From contig JAYMTF010001814.1 of NCBI GenBank assembly GCA_036897485.1, positions 1-21,172 on the forward strand: DNA of 21,172 nucleotides, given 5' to 3'. The position numbers and the translations under genes were made by a program. The notes under the pieces were generated by a model. It ran no database searches. It had not been told where the DNA came from and was given only the letters and a program-made list of their open reading frames with translations. Position 1 is the first letter of the stretch. Each line of letters begins with the position of its first letter. This document shows positions 6,426 through 19,800 of the stretch, in pieces. Origin of the DNA: Pelargonium nanum. Lineage: Eukaryota; Streptophyta; Magnoliopsida; Geraniales; Geraniaceae.

Positions 6426-9400
6426 ATTCCTACACCATCAAACACATCAACAAAACCATTCGAGGTATATACAAACCTATTTTTGTTCCTATTTTTGTTC
6501 TTCGATTTTTCATCTAACTGTCTTCTTCAATTGCAGTTGGAGACTCCGTGCTGATGCGGCCTTCGGAGCCTTCGAAGCCTTCGTACGTTGCGAAAATTCA
6601 GGGTATCGAAGCGGACTCTCGCGGCGGGAATGTGCATGTTCAGGTTCGCTGGTACTACCGGCCGGAGGAGTCCATCGGCGGTCGCCGGCAGTTCCACGGC
6701 TCCAAGGAGGTGTTTCTCTCCGATCACTACGATTTGCAGAGCGCGGATACGATCGAGGCCAAGTGTACGGTCCATACCTTCAAGAGCTACACGAGGCTTG
6801 ATGCGGTTGGGAATGAGGACTTCTTTTGTCGTTTTGAGTACAATTCGACTACCGGAGCCTTCAATCCTGATAGAGTAGCAGTGTATGTTTTGACAATTGA
6901 TTGGTTTAGGGTTCTTTTACTTTTGATTCTAAATTTGAAAATGATCACTTTTGTTTGGCTAGAGTTGGGATAATATGTGCCTTAATGAATTTATCATTTT
7001 TAATCAAGTTATGGGTTGATTTACTGCGTGATGAAGTTGGTCTAGTGGTTAATTTGGATCATTGTATGATCATGTCTTGATTGGTTTGTGAAAAAAAGTT
7101 GTCTTTCTTTGGTTGTAGTAGTTGATTCTGTGATTGTTTGGATGTGCATTGCTTGATTTAGTGATAAAATTAGCGTAAACAATTGGCTCTAGAGTTTAAC
7201 ATTTTCTGCTTGATCAAGTGATAAATTTTATGTTGAAAGATTACCTAATCTTTTTTTTTTTTTTTTTGTTTCAAGAAATTGTATCTAAAATATATATTTA
7301 TGGTGACTTAGAGCTGAGCTGCTTGTATTTGATATATTGCATATAACTTCAACATTTACCGTTTCCTTTTGGCTTAATTGTGTAATAATTGGAGTTTTCA
7401 GTTTTGTGAAGAGTCAGTTGAATTTCAATGTCTTACAGTTAGATTTCTTTGGATTTTTCTGTTTATCTTTTGGCTTTATCTTGCAGATATTGCAAATGTG
7501 AGATGCCATATAACCCTGACGACCTAATGGTTCAGTGTGAGGGATGCACTGATTGGTAAGCATAATTTCCTTGTAAGTTTTTATACCATTTCAATTTGTA
7601 TTAATGGATTAGCTATTGTGGCTCCATTTGATTGTTGTAATTACACTAATAGTATCTAGACCCTCGTGTTTTTTCTCTGGAAAATCTAGAATTTTGAGTA
7701 TAGTTTTTGTGGGTAGAGATGCAAAACTTTATGAAATGGCATGCCTCATGTTGGAGTACTTACACAAATTTGACAATGAACATGAGGAACTCATAAATTT
7801 GTTCTCTTCAGTTTAGAGGAAATTAATGACAGCCATTTAATTTTTGGCATCAAGTTTTTTCATCATATAGAAGGCAATGCTGACATGGGTTGAGTGGAAA
7901 ACATCAAGGTAGGGGAGGTCATGGAAATGGGTCATCTAGCTAACCACCCCAAGATAGGCCCGTTTACGAACAACTGTTCTTCGTCATCAACAAGCAAACA
8001 TACAAAAATCTAAGATCCAACATTGAAAATACTGTTTGACTAACAACCATTTATATTGCAAGGATCAACTACTCTTTGACTATCACTATCTTCTTGTTTC
8101 ATATGACTTTAGGATTGTTCTACTGACTCAATATCTGTTAAATGACTCTTGATTTAGTTTAGTTTGTTTCATGCAATTGGGGGCTACTCTTTGCCTAGTT
8201 TTTTGTGTACATTTCATAAGACTGCACTTCATTTAGCTTGATATGTTAACTTCGATCTATTACATTATGAAATTTCCACTTAGTTTACATTCATTATTTA
8301 TTTTGTGGATTCTAAACTTCTGCTATGTTTCCTGCATTTTCTAAAACTTTTTATGTCGCAAAGGCTGTTTGATGTATGGGAAGTTGCAAATCCATTCTTT
8401 CAAGTTTGGACCAGTTGACTATTTAGACACGTAACCTAGTTCACTTGTGTTTCACACTACTTCCAGCTATGGGAATATGTTTTCTCTTGAATCTTGAAGA
8501 AATGTTTGTGTGAATTGCTATTAATATATTAAGAATTTGAAACGTATTTCACTCCCTACAATTTTGGTAGTATCAAAAATGACAAAATGTGGTGATTTTG
8601 TATGTAATATCAATTTAGGGAGGCAAATGACAGATGAAGATTTGTGGTGTCATCAGTCAGAATCCTATTGCTTTGGTCAAAGAAAGAACCTGTAAACCTC
8701 TGCTTAGTGTAGTGTGAAGCTTTGAACAAAAATCCATACTGGTACAGTACAACGATGATATATTCATCCTCATTTTAATATGAAACAAATGCAACTCCTG
8801 GATTTCTCATCAATTATCTATGTATTTCAAATTAGTTATCATACAGAAGATAATTTTTTTGGTACTTTCACTACAATGCACCTTTTGGTGTGTGCATGCT
8901 TGAGATGTAAAGTCAAGTGTAATACGTTTCAACACTCTCCTATCATTATTAATGATACGGCTCATTTCATGACTTTTATAAGTGATTACCTTTGTGTTTA
9001 TTTTATTAGTTTTATGTTACAATAGACTTTGTGCATTGGAGGCATTATCTACTATCTAGAGAATAATAATGACTATATTGTGATTTCATATTAAGGTTTT
9101 CAAACAATTTAATTGTCAGCGTGGTACTTATGATTCAGGTTTCATCCAGCCTGTATAGATATGACTCCAGAGGAAGCAAAAAGACTTGACCACTTCTTCT
9201 GTGAAAGTTGTTCCTCCGAAAGTCAAAAGAAGTTGCAAAATTCTCATGCCGCGTCTAGACAGTCTGATACGAAGGTATTCTAACTTGATGAATTTGACTA
9301 AAATATTAATTTTATTCCAATAACTTTGTTACCAGTGGACTCAAACTAACTTGTCATGCAATAGAAATACAATGTTGTCAGATATCCATTTCTGCATATA

Positions 9401-9548
9401 CTCTTGACCACATTTAGGTAGCCATTCTCATGATGAATTGAAATCTCGTTCACGCACCGTTTCTTTTGAGTTCAAATAAATCCTTGGAATACATAATCAC
9501 TAACATTAAGAGTTGTTTCAGGTTGACACAAAACGACGGCGGAGGTAA
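6392..9548 (+). CDS. SHL: SHORT LIFE (SHL)-like BAH-PHD histone reader
   Basis: Exons 6392-6464, 6537-6882, 7487-7555, 9139-9274 and 9522-9548 join into 651 nt, giving 216 residues. All four introns are GT-AG and the phases fit. Domains: a short basic N-terminus ([11 protein letters not shown]), a BAH domain at about 24-137 with the family signature [18 protein letters not shown], then a PHD finger at about 141-187. All C4HC3 ligands are present: C142, C144, C157, C160, H165, C168, C184 and C187. A basic tail, DTKRRRR, ends the protein and could help nuclear import. The length is close to Arabidopsis SHL, and HINK and [14 protein letters not shown] favour SHL over its paralogue EBS. In Arabidopsis the BAH domain binds H3K27me3, the PHD binds H3K4me2/3, and the protein works with EMF1 in Polycomb silencing and floral repression. 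That role is taken from the family. The gene looks intact. It is convergent with the WDR13-like gene, and a foldback element sits upstream. Confidence 0.96.
6883..7486 (+). other. SHL intron 2 (604 bp)
   Basis: GTATGT donor and TTGCAG acceptor, with a T-tract at about 7251-7267. The BAH reading frame stays open into this intron up to a stop at 6971-6973. I see no separate gene. Confidence 0.85.
7556..9138 (+). other. SHL intron 3 (1583 bp)
   Basis: GTAAGC donor and TTCAG acceptor. The intron interrupts the PHD finger inside the codon for W163. It is T-rich and AT-rich; short open frames near 7616 and 8780 have no recognisable domain or codon pattern. No mobile element was recognised. Confidence 0.85.
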
Positions 9549-9880
9549 TTAGAGTGAAAACCATCTTATAAAGTTAGAATTACATAGGAGAAGATAGAGG
9601 TTTTTCTCTCTTTGTTGCCAGAGCAAACACAGTGGGGAAGATGTTTGGTTCACAAGTTAGTAGTGACTGAGTTGATTAGATGTGAACTGGAAACTTGATT
9701 GACCACCATTGTTATGTAGAATTTGGGTTGAGGTTGAGCAGTGGCCTTGCTTTGCTTTGGAAGTTGAGATGTGTTTGGGGTCTGTAATTATGTAGATATG
9801 TTGCTGCTTCCTTTGTTAGGTTTGTGTATATATTATGTCAACAGCAGTAGACACTAATATTTATTGTATCTACTACTTTC
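9549..9880 (+). other. Probable 3' UTR of the SHL-like gene
   Basis: GT-rich and T-rich sequence follows the stop codon TAA (9546-9548). AT-rich strings such as TGTGTATATATTATG near 9823 and AATATTTATTG near 9857 are plausible plant near-upstream polyadenylation elements. The exact end cannot be read. Confidence 0.45.
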
Positions 9881-9949
9881 ATCTTTATTCTGGTCTCCAA
9901 CCACATTTAGCCCATGGAAATATCCAAAATTGGATAGTTACGGTTTATT

Positions 9950-10036
9950 GATAATTTATGCATAAATAACTAACTAAAAGAAAATGTGACTATTAATATT
10001 TTTGTAAAAAGTGGACAACTATTTTGAGATGGAGAT
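9950..10036. mobile_element. Possible Stowaway-like MITE remnant
   Basis: The right end, read on the minus strand, gives CTCCATCTCAAAATAG followed by TTGTCCACTTT, which resembles a Stowaway terminus. The stretch shares AATAACTAACT plus an A-rich run with the segment at about 10450-10538, whose minus-strand end reads CTCTATGTTTCAAAATG. I could not match a left terminus. Confidence 0.35.
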
Positions 10037-10084
10037 TCTTATAAATTACATTTCTCAGATTTCTCGAGTGATAGACGAGTATCC

Positions 10085-10165
10085 CAACCAACATATAATG
10101 TGCGCTTCACCTCAATGAAGCTCGCAACCAACATATAATGTGTGTGCCTCACTTCGATGTCGTGT
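10085..10165. repeat. Two-copy tandem repeat, period 40 bp
   Basis: CAACCAACATATAATGTG occurs at 10085 and 10125, each followed by a CTTCACCTCAATG or CCTCACTTCGATG variant. Confidence 0.75.
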
Positions 10166-10845
10166 TGGTAACCAAAGCCCATAAATCAGAGTCGAACTGG
10201 CATGGTCAACTGTCATTGTTGCATCAGTTTCAATCCAGTGTAAAGTCGTTTAATATCGATTCAATTTTAGTAGACCAAAACAATTTAAAACTAAAACTAC
10301 TACAAATCCCACTTTGACATCAAATATTAGGGCAAAATCACAAAATTATGTCACATGGGCGCCCATGATAACATATGATATATGATACCTTGTAATTACA
10401 ACTAACCCAGAGATCCTAATTAACTAATTTTAGTGCTATTAATGACATTTCATTAATAACTAACTGAAAAAATGATAGTTAACACTCATTTTAGAACAAA
10501 ATAAGATAAATGAACTATCATTTTGAAACATAGAGTACAATGGTTCACGAGCAAAGTAAGAGATCGATTTGATCCAATTTAGATAATGTTTCCTTTGGTC
10601 AAAACAGCAGCTTACAAAAAGACCATTCTTTTATTTCAATTTTTATGAACAAACAATATCGAATGAATTGAAGAGTAAACAATTTATATGACGAGACACT
10701 GCACCATATAATTTCTGTTCCTTTTTCTATAGATGGAAACGATCTCATCCGATTGATACATTGCTCCATTTCACCTTCACACGCTATGGAAAATCATGCA
10801 CGAATAAAGCTCGCACGTCTACAATTTTGTTTCTGTATATGTTCT

Positions 10846-13800
10846 CTAACTTGTCTTTGCTCTCTTCCAAACAATAACTATGCCATAAAGATCAGACGAA
10901 GCCAGCAAATTCTCTCCATGGTTCCAAGCAACAGCTATAACCGGAAACCCATGACCCTGCACTCAGAAAATACGTACATTATTTATCTCGTTAATGTATC
11001 GAGACCATCTCAAAACATTATGTGCACTTGAAGACAAACCTGAAGCTTGTTTACACAAGCATGCTTTGGCCGAGTTAAGTCGTAGAAGTAAACGCTCGAA
11101 TCCTCACCACCCATAACTAGAAATCACAAGGCATAAGATCAGCAAAGAATTAAGACAGATAAATTACAAATCTGCCTATCTAATTTAACCAAAAGCACAA
11201 CCTTGCAATTCCATGATTTTACTGTTTTTGACAGAAAATCCTGGCTTTTAGCATCCAATACAGTGCTAAAATCATTAGTGTTGTCTTTACAAAATTGGGG
11301 GATTTGTTTAAATATTTACCCTAAAATTAAAACAGAAATTTAAAACCACCTTGTGAGGGTAAAGCGACAAATATTTTTTTTCTCGGGCTTTAAATTTATA
11401 TATACATATTTCATATTAGCATCAAGCATTTCAAAATCGTCATACATCTAGGGTCTGCCTACAAGCTCAATTGGCCTGGAATGATACCAGGGGGCAGATA
11501 TACATTTCCATCTCAGCTGATGTATACAAATGAGAACGTAACTTTTGACATATACAAAAGGTCGGTCCAATCCATAGACGTTTTTGGTAGCAAACACAGA
11601 AGGAATGGCAATCAAGAAAGCAGCAACGTTGAAGTGGACATACCAACCTATAAATTCTCCCTTTTCCAAGGAAAGTACAGGGCAGAAGGAAGCTCGGATT
11701 TTGTTTATTTTTGGAGCCAATTTGAGTGAGCATCGAAGAGTCAAATACCCTTTCATTTCCAAAGCAACGCTAAAAAGTGGAAAAAGCAACTTCTGATCAG
11801 TACTTCAAATTAAAAATAAAGAAGTGGGATTAAAAGAAAGGTTTTGCTGACCCAACCTGAAGAAATTGAGACTTCCATCTTGAGTGCATGTCAGCAATAC
11901 AGGGCCATGTGCTAGCAAAGAGAAACTTCTATACTGCACAGTTGTGACTGGAGATTTGTGCTTGCTACTGCTTTTTAGGCGATGAGAACGCGATAGTACT
12001 CCTGTGTGGGAGTTCATATTTATAGAGTAAATACACCCCTGAATATTTTATCCCATTAGACGATGTCAAAAGAAAAAAAAATGTGAGATTTCAACTTATG
12101 ACTGCTTGAAATAGATCAACAAGAGCTCACCTGTCCATCCCCACAGAAAATGAGCTGACCAGTGTGATCGTGATCCATAGAGGTCACCTCATTCTCCAAA
12201 ACTATTTTATTAATAACCCTCCCCGTGCTGAAATTAAAAACCTGGCATATCCATATTAACAAAAATTAAACACAGATATATGACCAGCAAACAGCAATGT
12301 TGTAGTCCAGACATTTTTGAAGATAATAAAATCAGATGATGTTCCATGCTCCTTTTTGTTCTTCTCTCCTTTCTAGGTGATTAGGTGCTGTTATTATATA
12401 GAAGCAACGATTTAACTACAAGCTTCAGAAGCAACAATATCCCAAGACCTATGGAAAATCAATATGAATACGCGGCATGATATGCTATTGGGACACACGA
12501 TTCATCATTTTCAAAAAAAAAAACATAAGATGTCAATTATAAAGAGTAAATATGAGAAAATGAACTATCTTCTTTGGACCTCCACAAAGCAGATGATATC
12601 TAGCTGTACACATTACACTGGCTCTCCAGAGGACCATTTTATGCACCCATAGTCATATCAGAAGAATCAGATAGAAGCCACATCAAAAGAGAAATCCACA
12701 AAACGACAGGACTATATTCATTAACTAACTGCAGAACATGATGAGCTTTGATTTGAATATCAAATGATTTTCACAAGAAGAATGCAATCATAAACAACAA
12801 ATAAGGCCCTGGCTAAAATGCAATGCATACCATCCACTTTGATACCTGGGCTAGCAACAGTTATAAATCCTTGGTATCCACAGAGTTATAACTGAATGTA
12901 TTACATATTAGTTTCCAAGCAGCATCTATATCTCACTTCATTTACTTGGTACTTCTTTTAGAGATATACTTCATACTTGTCTAGGGACTAATAGTTGAAA
13001 TCATTGTTGCATTCTACAAGGCAAAGTGAAACTAAATGTATGAAAGTTCAAGTCAATGAATTGCTCTGCCAGCCAAACAACTATGGCTAATTAAGATACT
13101 AAATTATTGGAAAAATTATGGGTGGTTGTACAGAAATAAAAAGCTCTAAAATGCAACTCCTGTGCACCTCATTATTTGATATTGAAATGGATAATTTAGA
13201 TCTCTATGAACTAGTTCAAGATACTCCCCCACCCCAAACCACCACACACTGAAAAATTAAAAGAAGCAATTAAGGGATTCAGTAATTACAGTGATTTCTT
13301 TGTTTGCATTGCCCGCTGAAAGGAAGTTGTTATTAACCTGCAAGAATTATAATGAGATGAAAAAACCTTTAAAAGGAACAAATATTTGAAAAGTACAAGG
13401 ATTTTAAACCTATTAAAAATTAAGTATAGAACAAAACCTTAAAAGAAATTGTTCAGAAGTGAAAAATCCTTCTCAGATAGGGAAGCAAGTTTTGGAGAAC
13501 CAACTTGAAAACAAAATAGAAAATTTTGGGAGGTCATAACTATACACACCCTTGAGATCAAGGGGACTACTGAAGCATCAACTAGATTTAGATCAAATCA
13601 AATTTGGTCGGTTGCAGAACATACGATCTTAAACATGTGGAAAAAAAATAAATATAAGGGATAATTGACACAAAACATTTCAATGGAATAAAGTGAACAG
13701 AAACTATCCAGATAGTACCGTACTTACAGGGTGAAAACGAATGCACAACTGTGAAGAGATTCCATATATTACACGAATGCAAAGACCTTTTGCTATTTCC

Positions 13801-16800
13801 CATACTCTTACAGTTTTATCCATTGAAGATGATGCAATGTACTGATTGTTTGATGAGAAGTCGAAGTCTGAATAAAAAAACCAGCATTTCAGGAACATGG
13901 TTGATCATAAAAATAAACATACAACTCAGACTCAGTTTAGCACATTAAAGTTATAACTCCACCAATTCAACCAATATGGTGAAAGTGAAACTAAGGGCAT
14001 GAACCCAGTCCAAAGGATTATTCACTATCGAAGTCCTCATATTTCTGGAAAATTAAATACACTAACATAAGTAAATGTTTCCTGAAGTCTACGCTACCAA
14101 TCAGATTTCATGCAATATTTTTGTGGTATGCATATGCAGGAAAATTGTACCCATTCCAAGGAGATTTGGTCAGCCAAATTTGCCTCTAAAATTGAGTTTT
14201 AGTTAAGAAAAAAAAATCAGAATTAAATCAAGGTTATGCTTTAAAAGAAATGGGAGCACAAAAAACAATTCTCCCCATATAACATCCATCGTGCAGACAG
14301 CTCCACAGATCGTCATCTCTTCCTTCAGGATCGTTTCGCATGCTACTTTGTAATGGGCCCTTATATAAATTTAACCATATCCTTGTTAGGTGAGAGGACT
14401 TGCATTGCATGGTTATTGGTTGAGGAGATGCACCTTACTAACCTTTTGGAATCGGCTAGGGTAGCTTTAGGACCACATATACAACCAAGGAAAAAATTCA
14501 TATGACTACCTCCTATTGTCTTGAACATACAATGTCTTCACAGATAAACAAATGCTCTCAATCTCAGATATTACTCTCAGCATTATAGCTCATTACTATT
14601 AGACCTTGTTTCCCAAGGCGTTGAGAAAAATAAGGTTTGGATCCTGATTCCAGAACGTTATCCAAGGTTTGGAAATGGAAACAGTTGAAATGACAGAAAT
14701 TTAGGATCAGAAAAATAAAAATATTATGCTTCAGTGTTCCATTCAGAATACTGCACTGAACAGTAAACTAAGGCTAACACTTGAATAATTAGCAGTTAAG
14801 AATAAAATTGGATTAGATGAGGGTCATCAGATACGATCAAGATGTACCAGGGGAATATTTCACATCCCTTGCTTCTATTTCCACTTGTAATTAATTAAAA
14901 CCCATTTTGGATCATCATGTCGCATGTTTACACAAACTGAACTTCTAGGTAACAAATAACAGTACCCAGGCCCAAGGCACCCATTTCACAAGTGACCCTG
15001 AGGTAATGTCACATTTACATTTAGTCATTGAGCTAGACAGGCTGCATATTCAGAAGTTACTATATAACATACAAAACTGGGTACAAATAGTTTGTTGCAA
15101 GATATAAGAAAAGACTACAGAATCAATACCAGTTAATCCAACCTGTGACATCTTTTGAATGCCCTTTCAATTGTGTGATGACAGAAGGTGGTTCCGAGAC
15201 ATCACATACTGTCAAGGATCCATCTGATGCTCCATATGCAAGTATATCAGAACTCATGTTTCCAAACTTTAAAACAGTTACTGCATATGAAAACTAATTA
15301 GTATGTTTCCTTAAGAGAAACTAAATTTGCTACTAGAGCTAGCAAGGGCAAACAGCAATCGAAGTAGAGTAGATTACTATTTAAATAAGTATACCGGCTG
15401 ATTTGCATTGATCAAAGATGCAATGCATGCCTACAAAAGAATATGCAGGTTCTGCACCTCGACGCCGTGAACGATCAACATCACCACTTGTACTTGAGCT
15501 GAAACTCGTTCTGCGACTTGAAGCTATATTTCCTATTCGTAGGTCCTGTTAATAAAGGAAGCATGAAACCTATCATCATTACATGAAGAGAAGCAGCAAG
15601 ATATACAATGTATTCATCTTTGGGGCTCCTAACATGCAATTGATCCAATTGGCTTCCCATAATGCTTGATTCCGATCAATCACAAAACTCTTTAAAGTTA
15701 AGGACAGATTATCAAAGATAAAACGTACAGTCTAAATGACATACTTCTCCAGGTAGTGCTGCAGTTAGTGAATTACATATAAAATGACAGTCTTCTGCAA
15801 GCACCTGATTCTCTCATTCTTTCCAAGAGTATAACAGTACATACAGACTTACACCCCGGAACATACACACACGCACAAATAAATAAATAAACTGCATGCT
15901 AAATGTTCAAAACGTATTCTTACCAACTTACTGAGAAACCATAGTGTATTTAAAGCAAATTTAAGAGCCCAACCGAATGCATACTATGCATTCATACAAT
16001 TATATTAAACACAATGCTGATAGTTAATGTTCAAGAAGTAGCTACCTCATGAGGCAGTTATTTCAGTAAATTGTTGTTCAGATACGTTATTGTTGGAAAA
16101 GAATTTAGTGTGAAAGAAGAGAAGAATGAAAGGAAAAACTAGCCTATAACAAAATGCAGAGAAACATTATCAGATGATAATTTCTCACTAACATTCAACA
16201 TAAAATCTAGCCTGAACTAAAACAAACACCGGGCAATGATAAAACATAGCTAAATCATTTTGATTATATGAGCTAACGTATGCGCCTAATACACATAACA
16301 AGCATGTAACTTCAAGTTAGGGAAAAGGCCACCAAGCATCTCCTACAAGATAAATATTCCACTTTTGAACTGCACAACTTAATCAGCAAGAGAAGAAAAT
16401 GCACATACCCGGCTAGAAGTCAAGCTTTCAACATCAAACATAAGAGAGGGTGGAGTTGGAGCCTGCAGCCATCTACCACTGATAAATCAACCAATAAATT
16501 ACCCTGATGTCAGAACTGTGTGGAAATATGAGTTTATAATAGAACTAAGACATTATAAAGTTGCATCATGCTCTTAACAGTTGTTGAATACAAGGCGCAA
16601 AAAAATTAGAAATAAAATTAAATAAACAAGAAAATTAAAAAAAAATTTAAATAAACAAGAAAACAGAAGGACGAGATAAGAAAGAAACTTTATCTAATAT
16701 TCTAATCTATCTCTTGCCTTGATTCATGAGATTTTTTTTTTGTTTGTTTCATATCTTATTATCTTAATAATCTACAGAGAAAAAATATTTTAATTGCAGT

Positions 16801-19800
16801 CACTACTAACACAAGTACAATTTCAGAAACCTGGTCCCAGGAGTGCTAGAGTAGCTTGGTATTTGCAAACCTTCCCAATTCCTCGGCCTCTGAATATAGT
16901 TGCGATATGCCACATAACCTCTTCCGTTGCATTTCCAATCCTTAAGATATAAATTAGCTCAGTTAGTGGTTGTTTCAACTAGTAAAAGAAAACAAAATAA
17001 ACAGTAAAATAACTTCAGGAAGAGCATTGATTTGTTCAAAAACTTGCGGTAATATGCCCTTAATAACTACGTCTGATCCTATGCTTTTGTAAGAGAAACT
17101 TTCTACATAGAATATCATCATCATAATACACTATAACTAACAAATGTTCTCTTATTGTAACAAGATTACTATTTCAAGTTTCAAAGCACGGAAATTTATT
17201 TTGATACTCGCTCTATCCCATACTAAGTGTCCACTTTCCCTTTTAATAAAAGAAGTATGGTTGTAATGTGAATCTTAACCTTTAAATGAATTAGTTTTGA
17301 GGGAAAGTCAAACATAAATTAAGGTGTCCTTAATGTTTGCAAAAAGACAAATATGACATTTATTATGAGATTGAGGGAATATTGTCCTTTAAGATATTTC
17401 ATGTATATTTGAGCTTCTATATGTTGTTATACTAAAATACTGTAATAATAGGTCATGAAATGTATATTTGAGCTTCTATATGTTGTTATACTAAAATATT
17501 GTAATAATAGGTCAGGAATGTTAGCAAGTAAAATTGAAAATTTGAATTTAAAAATACTAGTTGGTCTAACTGGCTTAGACTCTCTTACAATTGAATCTCA
17601 CCTACATAAGAGTAAATTCTGGGCAGTGTTAAATGAAGCCAAACTCTCTAAAGTTATTTTAGACAAAATGGTTTGGAAAATGAGTGCTAAAAAGATACTT
17701 TTAGCTAAGAGTATTGGGTCAACTTCCGAGATTGATAAATGTGGTTCGAATAAGTTTGAAGTGAAAGTTTGGTGGAACTTGGTTCCAGATAAGATTTAAG
17801 TATTTGTTTGAAAACTTATGCAAGGGAAAGTAGCTGTTAAAGTGGAGCTTTTGGAAAGGTGTATCTTAAGGAGTGATAAGGCAGTGTGCTGCACACGTGG
17901 AGAAAAGGAGAGCACAATTGATCCTTTGTTCTTGATGTGTGATATACCATGGTGGGTTTGGTCAAAATGGTTTCAACTCTCAAATGTGGGGATTAGTTTG
18001 GTGTCCATCAATTAGGTTTTTTATCACTGGGCAGCTTTGGTTTGAGCGTGAATTACAAAAACTTATAGAGAATGAGATTTTATGTGATTGTGTAGTCTCT
18101 TTGAATTAGTAGAAATAATCATATTTTTAGTGATATAAAAATGGAAAAGGTTATTTTGTGCAATTGGATAAAACTTTGTCTAATTGAAAGGATTAAGGCC
18201 AGGAAGGAAGAAGTCTCAACTCAAGTGTTAAGAGTTAAATGCGCATGATTCAGGATTCAAGAATGATAACATTCAAGTACGAAGAGCTAGTGCCAGTTGG
18301 TCAATATCTTTGGATGGATGTGTTAAATTTAATGTTGATGGAGCACCAAAAGGCAAGCTGGACCTACCTAGAATTGGTGGGGTGATAAGGAACTTTGAGG
18401 GGGAGGTGATTTGTGCATTCTCAAAAAGTATTGGGTGTGCTACCTCGAACTTTACTGAGTTGAGGGTCATCTTAAAGGCGATGGAATTGTTTGGCTCATG
18501 GGGAGATGGAAGATATGGTAAATTGGTAGTGGAAATTGATTCAAAGTTGGCAATGACTTGAGTCTGCAAATCTTCTCAAATTCCATGGAAGTATTTGAAA
18601 GTTTTAAGAAGATTGAAGAATTAAGAAAGGAAATGGGTGGTCTACAAGTGGTTTGGACTCAGAGAGAGGTAATTTTATGGTTGACTATTTAGCAAATAAT
18701 GGTGCCTTCAGGCCTCACCCTTTAACAGCATGGTTCCAAATCTTAGAAAGGTTTGAGGTCTAAGTCTCTAAGAGTAGAAGGCTTAAAAATAGGCTATAAT
18801 AGTTGTCTTTGCGGGTTTGTTTAGAAGTTTGTGATGTTCCTAGATCCTGAGCTTTCATTGCTCTTGGTCCTTGTTTCATTGAATACAATGAAATTTACAA
18901 GAAAAAAGAGAGGATATTTTGGGGAAGAGGAAAGACTACCCCATTATGAAGCCCAACACTAGATGGAAGGGAAAAAATATAGTCATACGCATTCAAAAAT
19001 CTAAAAGAGCAATTTAAGAATAAAGGAGCACCTTAAATAAAACCAATACAGTTAAAACTAGTCAACATATAGACAAAGAGACATAAAAGGCAGAATTATC
19101 TTATGGTTACATGTGCCTCACCAAGAAGCACATGCTTGTGGTTTATATAACACATCAAGCTTGTGCAATGCAAAGAGAAAAAATTAGAGCATTTGTCAAA
19201 AATTAATGTTTGACTTCATGGACATGGAGATCAATTCCTACCATTTGTCAAAAATAAAAATAAAAACAAAAACAAAAACAAACAAGTGCATCTAAGTTTT
19301 TGTATAAGGTACTAGATAAGATTCCTTATTTCTTGAAGAAGTTCAAGGATTAAAAAAATTAAGAACAAAAATCAATAACCATGCTATCATAATTGGCTAA
19401 CCAAACAATGAATAAATATACTATTACATAAGTGATAAATGGATAGAAAAAGATCTAAGCAGAAGATTCAATGGATTCAAAGCATTAATTAGAAGAGAAA
19501 AGGATACGGAAAATGGAGATTTGATGGGTGACGGAGGAAAGACTAAATAAATCCGTAATGTGCCAAGTGGTAGAAGAAAGCTCATGCTTACGCATCATAC
19601 ATATCATTAGTTTGAGAGAAACAAAGGCTTCATTTAACGTGAAGGAAGAAAAGTACAGGGGACAAATATTTGGCGATTCACATTGTAACCATTTTCTGAA
19701 ATCTAACCCCGTTCTAATTATCTTTCATTTTCCCTTCCCATCATTTGCTATTTTTAAGTTGTTTTTGTTTGTGTTAGATTGGAGTGGGGAAATTTCAAGA

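Larger units (their letters stand above)
9881..10845. other. Convergent intergenic region and 3' flank of the WDR13-like gene
   Basis: AT-rich, with no gene. It holds a 40-bp tandem repeat, a 14-bp perfect palindrome, and two stretches that resemble Stowaway MITE ends. On the minus strand an AATAAA at 10630-10635 lies about 210 bases past the WDR13-like stop and could be its polyadenylation signal. Confidence 0.5.

Noticed and set aside
7035-7105. tRNA-like string GGTCTAGTGGTT in SHL intron 2
   Set aside because: It resembles a tRNA A box, but no B box or cloverleaf follows.
7616-7816. A 66-codon open frame in SHL intron 3
   Set aside because: It has no recognisable domain and lies in an AT-rich intron between well-defined splice sites.
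8780-9025. An 81-codon open frame in SHL intron 3
   Set aside because: Low-complexity composition, no homology I recognise, wholly intronic.
11481-11796. Plus-strand open frames over exon 10 of the WDR13-like gene
   Set aside because: The minus strand encodes exon 10 with correct splice phases; the plus-strand frames are its shadow.
19250-19283. A-rich (AAAAAT/AAAAAC)n tract as the tail of a SINE
   Set aside because: No Pol III promoter boxes or target duplication are visible upstream, so it is treated as a simple repeat.
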